A stretch of DNA of 64,000 bases, from NCBI GenBank assembly GCA_039566865.1, contig CM076949.1:1488001-1552000 (forward strand), read 5' to 3'. Shown here one piece after another: positions 59,701 through 64,000 of the stretch. Source of the DNA: Aurelia coerulea (taxonomy: Eukaryota > Cnidaria > Scyphozoa > Semaeostomeae > Ulmaridae). The notes beneath the pieces are model-generated. The model searched no databases, was not told the DNA's origin, and saw only the letters and a program-made list of their open reading frames with translations. The stretch's first letter is position 1; each line of letters starts with the position of its first letter. The position numbers and the translations under genes are program-made.

Positions 59701-61538
59701 TGAAGCTGTTCTCTGGTCAGTCTTCCTGGCCTAAAAAGAAAATTCAGTTTCAATTTGAGTCTGCTTTTCAATGAATTTTGAGGGCATTAATGTTTCAATG
59801 CAACACTGAAAAGAATGTCAGTTTACAACAATGGCAAGAGTTTGTAGAAAAGACTTGACGAAACAAAAATTCTTTAACTAAACCCATTACTCCTACGTGT
59901 ATATCATCTTCCATGTCAGAACTGATAAAGCATCCTATTATATTACCATTAATTAGAGAAATATGGTTAGCTAAATAAATTCCGAAGCATCAATGGCATG
60001 GAATGGAACCACAAAGGAACAGTGGGTGTTACATACAATGTTTGATGTTCATATTCATACGGCAATTAGGCACATGTTTTCAAACTTTCACTTCACCTTC
60101 AATATAGAGATAAAGGGAATTTCGAAATGAAGGAATTTCATGGATAAAGCTCAGTCAAAACGTCGGTTTTGTTTTTAGATCTGTGCATCGTGAAATTGTT
60201 GTGTATCAAGAGACAAGATATCGAGGCCAACTCTCGTTCTTTAAAAGCGTGATAATAAGATATTTGGTTGCAAAAATGGTTACCTGAAGGATCGGAGCTC
60301 TTCACCAACAAATGCTTTGATTAATTGCAGGGATCATCATTGATATAAGTTGCTTCAATTTCCCTTTCATTCGAGAGTTCTCCGCTTCCCACTTTGCTTC
60401 GGTGCTGTGTATAGGCGCCTGGCCATGTATAATAAGCAACGCAAGGCCGGAATCTGGCCTTCTTCATTTAGCTTCATTTTCACGACTTCCAGACGACAAG
60501 TTTAGCTTGCTAAGTCAAATTCATGATCACTGATTAATACTGCTTTCCATCTTCAGTCGCAAAAACGTAAGCAAGAGCCTGTAAACCCGACTAGAAAGCG
60601 AGCTTCATGAAGAGACTTGCAGTGCGTCCATTGCGATCACTGGAGCAACCTTTGTTCTTTCAATGAGGCCTTTGAGAATTGACAAACCTATAACGTCACA
60701 GGAGTCTGGTACGCAACGGTCTGACCGCGTTCTGGTTGGACCACTTTTTGACAAAAATTTCGCACTTTTGGAGCCTTGTATCTCCAAAATTATAAGGCTG
60801 ATGAAAAAACCGATTGCACCATTAAAATGAGGATGAAAAGTTCTATTAAAATAGAAAATAAAAAATTTCGTTTCATATGCACTTTAAGAATTTGTAAAGG
60901 GCTATTTGTTACTATTCTGGCTGCTTTATTCTGTAATTTTTGAAGCACGTCTAGCTTTGAAGCACCACAAGAGCCCCAGACAGAACAACAGTAGCTGAAA
61001 TGTGGCTCCGTGATGCTTCTATATAAATTTATAGAATAGAATAGAATAGAATAGAATAGATAGAGCTTATAAAAAGTGAACTTCGTAGATCAAATACACA
61101 TGTCTCTAATCTTTGCAAAATTTTAAAACGAACTGTGTAAAGTTTTATTGCCCAATTCTCTCAACTGAACATGAGCACCAGGAGACAAAATGAGTCGTTT
61201 GGCCTAAGCTATGATGAATGGCCTAAGCTACTCTCATCGTGATTTGACTTCGAAGTTAACTGATTCTGCTGTTGAGATATGATAGCAACTTACTCAGGTT
61301 CTTCTTTGTCGTTTCATAATCTCACAATTACTGCCTGAATCGCATTTTCCAAGCCAATATGATCAGTATCACAGCTCGAGTCCTTTTTAACCGCCATTAT
61401 CCTGCATCAACGGTTTCTGAATGAAGCTTCACTCCTCCGCAAGCAATTTTTCAAAAACATGCGCGTTGTAACTTTTCTTTTTTCTTTTACAGTTCATACA
61501 AAGCGGGTCATTTTTCTATGCTTGGCCTTGGTGATATA
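50708..61538 (+). CDS. SPPL3: Signal peptide peptidase-like 3, intramembrane aspartyl protease (3' partial)
   Basis: Ten coding exons in phase: 50708-50796, 51198-51275, 51532-51608, 52402-52518, 53156-53237, 54137-54249, 55251-55357, 56247-56318, 57246-57340, 61493-61538. They give 292 residues. SPPL3 is a multi-pass Golgi/ER protease that cuts type II membrane proteins, notably glycosyltransferases. Matches include [54 protein letters not shown] and [12 protein letters not shown]. Catalytic motifs: LYDVFW (D218) and GLGD (D291). Hydrophobic segments lie near 38-54, 89-120, 121-138, 162-184, 186-200 and 207-225. The PAL motif and C terminus lie beyond the window. The N terminus (residues 1-30) is longer and less conserved than I recall for vertebrate SPPL3. 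Start chosen as the first ATG after the leader acceptor. Confidence 0.95.
51631..51995. mobile_element. MITE, TACACGTATTT family, 22 bp from an SPPL3 donor
   Basis: Family blocks AAGAAACT, CCAAAAAAATTAAGAAACTC, TCACTTGTTTCCTGTATCAT and an end AAAATACACGTA. The left end is eroded. It begins 22 bp after the exon 3 donor at 51608. Confidence 0.65.
53530..54052. mobile_element. Foldback element, GCATAGGTTCCAAATCTTT family (complete copy)
   Basis: GCATAGGTTTCAAATCTTTG on the left; its inverted match ends at CCTATGC on the right. Arms of about 200 bp stay similar (TTCAATGACCTATTTCTT and ACCGTTGGA or its variant), so most of the 523 bp can fold on itself. Located in SPPL3 intron 5. Confidence 0.75.
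54780..54966. mobile_element. Half element with CACCCGG right end
   Basis: The right end TTTTGGCGCACCCGGTA resembles the CCGGGTG-type MITE ends, and CGGTA continues to TA. No matching left end was found. Located in SPPL3 intron 6. Confidence 0.35.
55516..55724. mobile_element. Short CCGGGTGTCCC-type MITE, palindromic
   Basis: Left CAGGTGTCCCAAAATGATGT, right ACATCATTTTGGGACACCCGG. The arms stay similar for over 80 bp (TTTGATTGCTTAC, GATTTTCAAA), so it is nearly fully palindromic. Located in SPPL3 intron 7. Confidence 0.7.
56550..56730. repeat. Foldback, ATTTTGAACGAAATG type
   Basis: Outer arms ATTTTGAACGAAATG and CATTTCGTTCAAAAT with an ATTCGA/TCGAAT continuation; an inner pair CTACCACCTTAA and TTAAGGTGGTAG. 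Located in SPPL3 intron 8. A small similar CTACTACCTTAA pair is at about 26540-26615. Confidence 0.65.
57367..57419. repeat. (TAGAA)n microsatellite at the LINE 3' end
   Basis: About ten TAGAA units. On the - strand it forms the 3' tail of the LINE fragment described next. A second run lies at 61034-61059 beyond the LINE 5' end. Confidence 0.85.
57846..60333 (-). CDS. Unrecognised multi-exon coding candidate inside the TTAA element
   Basis: Three segments are phase-compatible on the - strand: 60333-60284 ([10 protein letters not shown], 5' end uncertain), 59730-59574 ([20 protein letters not shown], acceptor TTCTTTTTAG, donor GCAAG/GTTTTT) and 58145-57846 ([12 protein letters not shown] to KPLFSRCSL and a stop). 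Together they give 168 residues. I do not recognise the protein. The N-terminal exons were not found, and the last acceptor has a weak pyrimidine tract. It could be a transposase end, a captured host gene fragment, or chance. Charged, helix-like composition in the middle segment favours real coding origin. Confidence 0.35.
58499..58821 (+). CDS. Unrecognised terminal two-exon candidate inside the TTAA element
   Basis: 58499-58564 ([17 protein letters not shown]; acceptor TTTTGAACAG, donor GGCAG/GTAAAC) and 58699-58821 ([19 protein letters not shown], then GLSWWMSNT and TAA; acceptor CTATTCCCTAG) join at phase 0 to give 62 residues. The protein family is not recognised. Splicing from SPPL3 exon 9 into either segment gives an early stop, so it is not an obvious SPPL3 alternative end. 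The upstream part is unknown. Confidence 0.35.
58922..59489. mobile_element. Two adjoining copies of the TACACGTATTT MITE family
   Basis: The first runs 58922 to about 59235 (TACACATATTCTTTCATAAG to CCCAGTACTAAGG). The second runs 59241 to 59489 (TACACGTATTTTTTCATAAG to AAGAAAAGTACGTG) with arms in opposite order. They abut head to tail, suggesting a copy inserted into or recombined with another. Confidence 0.65.
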
Positions 61539-62879
61539 GTGAGTACTTTTTTGGGTCAAGACTTGCCTTTATCATAACATCATTTACGATGCAAGTAGAA
61601 GAATCGCTGTAGATAGAGACGATTTTTTCACAGAGCAACATCGTATCGTCTTAAATAACTGCGCTAAAGGCCCCTAAGGCAAACGCGTATTGTCACAAAT
61701 TTATTTTAATCTCATTTCAAAACATTTGAAACTCTTATGATAAACTAAAGAACATTTATTTTCACTGCGATGCAATGTTTGAATCGGAAAACTTAAAATA
61801 TCTACTGAACGCAAGATTTTTTTCTGCAGAAAAATTTAGTTCGAGAAAACTAAGCCTAGTGGACCTGTAACTTTCTTTTCGACACAAGAATACATTACAA
61901 CGCGTTGTTTACATGTGTAGCCCACAAGCATAGATTAATCCTCCAGTACTTCACATATTGTTTGCTATATCACCATTAAGCTACCTGATTCGATCTGCTT
62001 ATGTTTAATCATGATACGCATCATTGATTAATCCTTCAGTACTTCACATATTGTTTGCTTTATCACCATTAAGCTACCAGATTCGATCTGCTTATGTTTA
62101 ATCGTGATAGCGCATCATTGATTCTTTAGCTTAATCACTACTTTATGATACCCTTGTTTATTCGATAACCTTGCAGCTGCTTTTGATTTAATCCATTTGA
62201 TTTTATTCATTTTTTATTCCCTTCAACTCATTACCTGTTCATTACCCAATCGCTGTTTGTGGTCTGGTGCTCGATATTGAGCGAGAAAAGAAATATTTAA
62301 CATGTGCTAGCGGGCTAGACTCACGGAATAGTCCCAGTTATAGCAACAACAGCAACAACAACAACAACATATTTTTTGCTCAAACTGTGCAATAGTAGGA
62401 CAGAAATCTATTCTTTTAGAAGACAAATCGTTTTGTCGTTTGGGAAAGCTGAATGTTTTGTTTTACAAAATTTGCCCTTGCTGTGATAACGTTTCATTGG
62501 AAGTAGAAGTCAACGATTTCTGAGAATTTCTCCTAACAAAAAAGCCCCCAAATCATGAGCCAAAACAAGAAAATAAAAGGGGTCCGAATATCGAATATCG
62601 ACGTCATATGTTACAGTGAGTGTCGCATAGTGTTTAAAGTGCCCAAGGTGTTTTGTTTTGCAGTGGCTACAATTAGCATGAATGCCTCTTTTCTTGGAGC
62701 TCCGTTTACGCGAATCATGCATGGTACACATAACATTTGCTTTGTGAATTGGAGGTGTCAGTTAGTCGATAAAAATATCAAAACTTTTGAAAATCGCAAT
62801 TATATCCTTCATTTTGTTAACATGGATATAATGAAGAAACAACGAAATCATAAATAGTCGCAACCTCGTCCCCAGGGCC
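61539..62879. other. Intron after the last visible SPPL3 exon; no gene seen
   Basis: Searched for the next SPPL3 exon (VMPGLLLCF-like) without success. Contains a 93-bp tandem duplication (61933-62125) and a CAA run near 62342-62368. A 100-codon + strand frame (62555-62857) is not recognisable. Confidence 0.5.
61933..62125. repeat. 93-bp tandem duplication, two units
   Basis: Units start GATTAATCC at 61933 and 62026 and share CAGTACTTCACATATTGTTT and CGATCTGCTTATGTTTAATC with a few differences. AT-rich, non-coding. Confidence 0.8.
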
Positions 62880-63165
62880 TTAAAGGGGCTCCGTCATCAA
62901 AATGTAAACAAAACAATGATTTTTGCAGTTTTTTGAAAGGTGATATCACAGAGGATTTTCATATTTTTTGCAAAATGAAAGTTGCTGTTTGGGCATTAAT
63001 CCTTGTACTTCACTAAGGAACAAACCAAACATTCATATCTTATACGATTGCTCGGATGTAATTGAATTGTTAACGGTCACTTTTTGGTGGCTTGGGTGAA
63101 GCCACCAAACAAACTGCAGAGAACAATGGATGAACAATGGATAATTGGTGACACGTGCGAGCTTA
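62880..63165. mobile_element. TTAA-type MITE, AGGGGCTCCGTC family (copy 3, right end eroded)
   Basis: TTAA (62880-62883) then AGGGGCTCCGTCATCAAA. The interior shares CAAACCAAACATTCATATCT and GTGAAGCCACCAAACAAACT with copy 1. The right terminal repeat is not recognisable. Confidence 0.65.
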
Positions 63166-64000
63166 CGGATTGTTTATTGTTTGTTTGTTTATTATTTTTT
63201 ATCAAAATCATAACCTAACCTAGCCTGCGTGCAGACTTTACTTTCCACTGCGAAGGAGAGCATATGAGGATCTTGTAAAGTCTGCGAATTAGCGCCCATT
63301 ATCGAGTTCTGAATAAAAAGTTTCTCCTGCGAAGAGGAGCTCAATCTTGCGCAATAAATTGACGCCTCCAACAGGAAGGAAGAATGATCCCTATCATGCG
63401 AAGAAAATCCCATCCCACCCACACAACTTCAGAGCCTGCAAACTGCAGAGTTAATAGGCATGAAAGACTCACCAGTGATTCAAGAACCCCACTTGCTGAC
63501 ACATGTCTAAGCTAAGGGTACTACCAACACACCATTACCCATCTCTCATGATCAGCTCATCAAATGAAAGTTTAGGCCTAGCCTGAAGTAAACATTCTGT
63601 CCTCGGAGCGGAGAAACTTTCAAAGAATTGCCTCATGACTTCCTTCATCTTGAGAATATGCTTGACTGTTATAATTCCTTTCAAAACAAAGTTTCATCCC
63701 AAGTTATCAAGTCCCGAAGACAGGCAAACTGGGCGGCCCACTTCATCATCGGCGAACTCGTTTACCACGCACAGCAACTTCCTCAAGTTTGAATTTACGA
63801 AAACGGTTTCGTGTTGTGTCGCAAACAATAACCACAAAGGGTTGTGAAAAACGTGACGATCCTGTCGGCTTTTGATTGGGTCCTTAGAATCTCAAACTAG
63901 ATACTGATTGGCTAACAGACAATAGCCGGACAAAGGCGAGTATCATTGCGTAAGATCTCAGAACTCAATAATGGACGCTAATTCGCAGAACCTAACCATT
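63166..64000. other. Window end; inverted repeat, no gene seen
   Basis: TCTGCGAATTAGCGCCCATT (63282-63301) continuing to ATCGAGTTCTGA is inverted at about 63958-63990 (TCAGAACTCAATAATGGACG to CTAATTCGCAGA). It may be the arms of a foldback of about 700 bp. The frames inside are not recognisable. The rest should be SPPL3 intron. Confidence 0.45.

Larger units (their letters stand above)
57663..60883. mobile_element. 3.2-kb TTAA-flanked element with inverted ends
   Basis: TTAA flanks it at 57659-57662 and 60884-60887. The terminal repeats read AGTGCATATGAAACGAA on the left and TTCGTTTCATATGCACT on the right. Imperfect similarity goes on for about 200 bp (GACGTAATAGGTTTGTCA versus GACGTTATAGGTTTGTCA). 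The target suggests a piggyBac/Kolobok-type transposase, but no transposase was recognised. It carries exon-like segments on both strands and two MITEs (58922-59489), so it is a composite. Confidence 0.75.
57421..61027 (-). mobile_element. Truncated non-LTR retrotransposon, split by a TTAA element
   Basis: On the - strand, 61027 to 60888 encodes [15 protein letters not shown], then [16 protein letters not shown], a stretch typical of the reverse transcriptase C-terminal region of CR1/L2/jockey-like LINEs. The frame continues at 57658 as [16 protein letters not shown] and a stop, as in LINE C termini. It is strongly 5'-truncated and shorter between these parts than usual, suggesting an internal deletion. 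The two parts are separated by the 57663-60883 element. Confidence 0.75.

Overview
This is a window of nuclear DNA from an animal. It has split genes with GT-AG introns, a homeobox gene, an ADAMTS-family gene and an SPPL3 gene, low GC content and many short transposable elements. The repeats and gene families suit a marine invertebrate such as a cnidarian, but nothing seen here fixes the phylum. There is no sign of bacterial or organellar DNA.

Three genes can be supported. (1) An ADAMTS-like secreted protein lies on the + strand. Nineteen phase-compatible exons run from 884 to 45070 and encode 792 residues; the N-terminal part lies left of the window. Its metalloprotease-like domain has lost the zinc-binding motif: HExxHxxGxxHD reads QMLGHNIGLTSL. 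It therefore looks like a catalytically dead member with five thrombospondin type 1 repeats. (2) A two-exon BARX-type homeobox gene lies on the - strand (24589 to 20482, TATA box at 25011-25019), wholly inside the 23-kb ninth intron-interval of the ADAMTS-like gene (13650-36608). (3) SPPL3, the signal peptide peptidase-like intramembrane aspartyl protease, lies on the + strand (50708 to 61538, 292 residues in ten coding exons). Both catalytic aspartate motifs (YD and GLGD) are present; the C-terminal exon or exons lie right of the window.

Most of the rest is intron or intergenic DNA packed with non-autonomous DNA transposons and foldbacks. At least a dozen inverted-repeat families are visible. 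They include three hAT-like elements (two with perfect 8-bp target duplications, one with 7 of 8), two 161-bp elements with TWA duplications, several TTAA-flanked elements and a ten-copy family with TACACGTATTT ends. There are also two tRNA-derived SINEs, decayed LINE fragments, a 663-bp direct duplication with inner 63-bp tandem repeats, and an inverted GAT/ATC microsatellite.

The most intricate structure is in the last visible SPPL3 intron. A truncated LINE on the - strand is split by a 3.2-kb element flanked by TTAA. Removing the element and one TTAA rejoins the LINE reading frame. The 3.2-kb element carries two sets of phase-compatible exon-like segments, one per strand, of unknown identity.

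The three genes show no evident shared pathway. Their arrangement (host gene, nested antisense gene, downstream neighbour) is positional.
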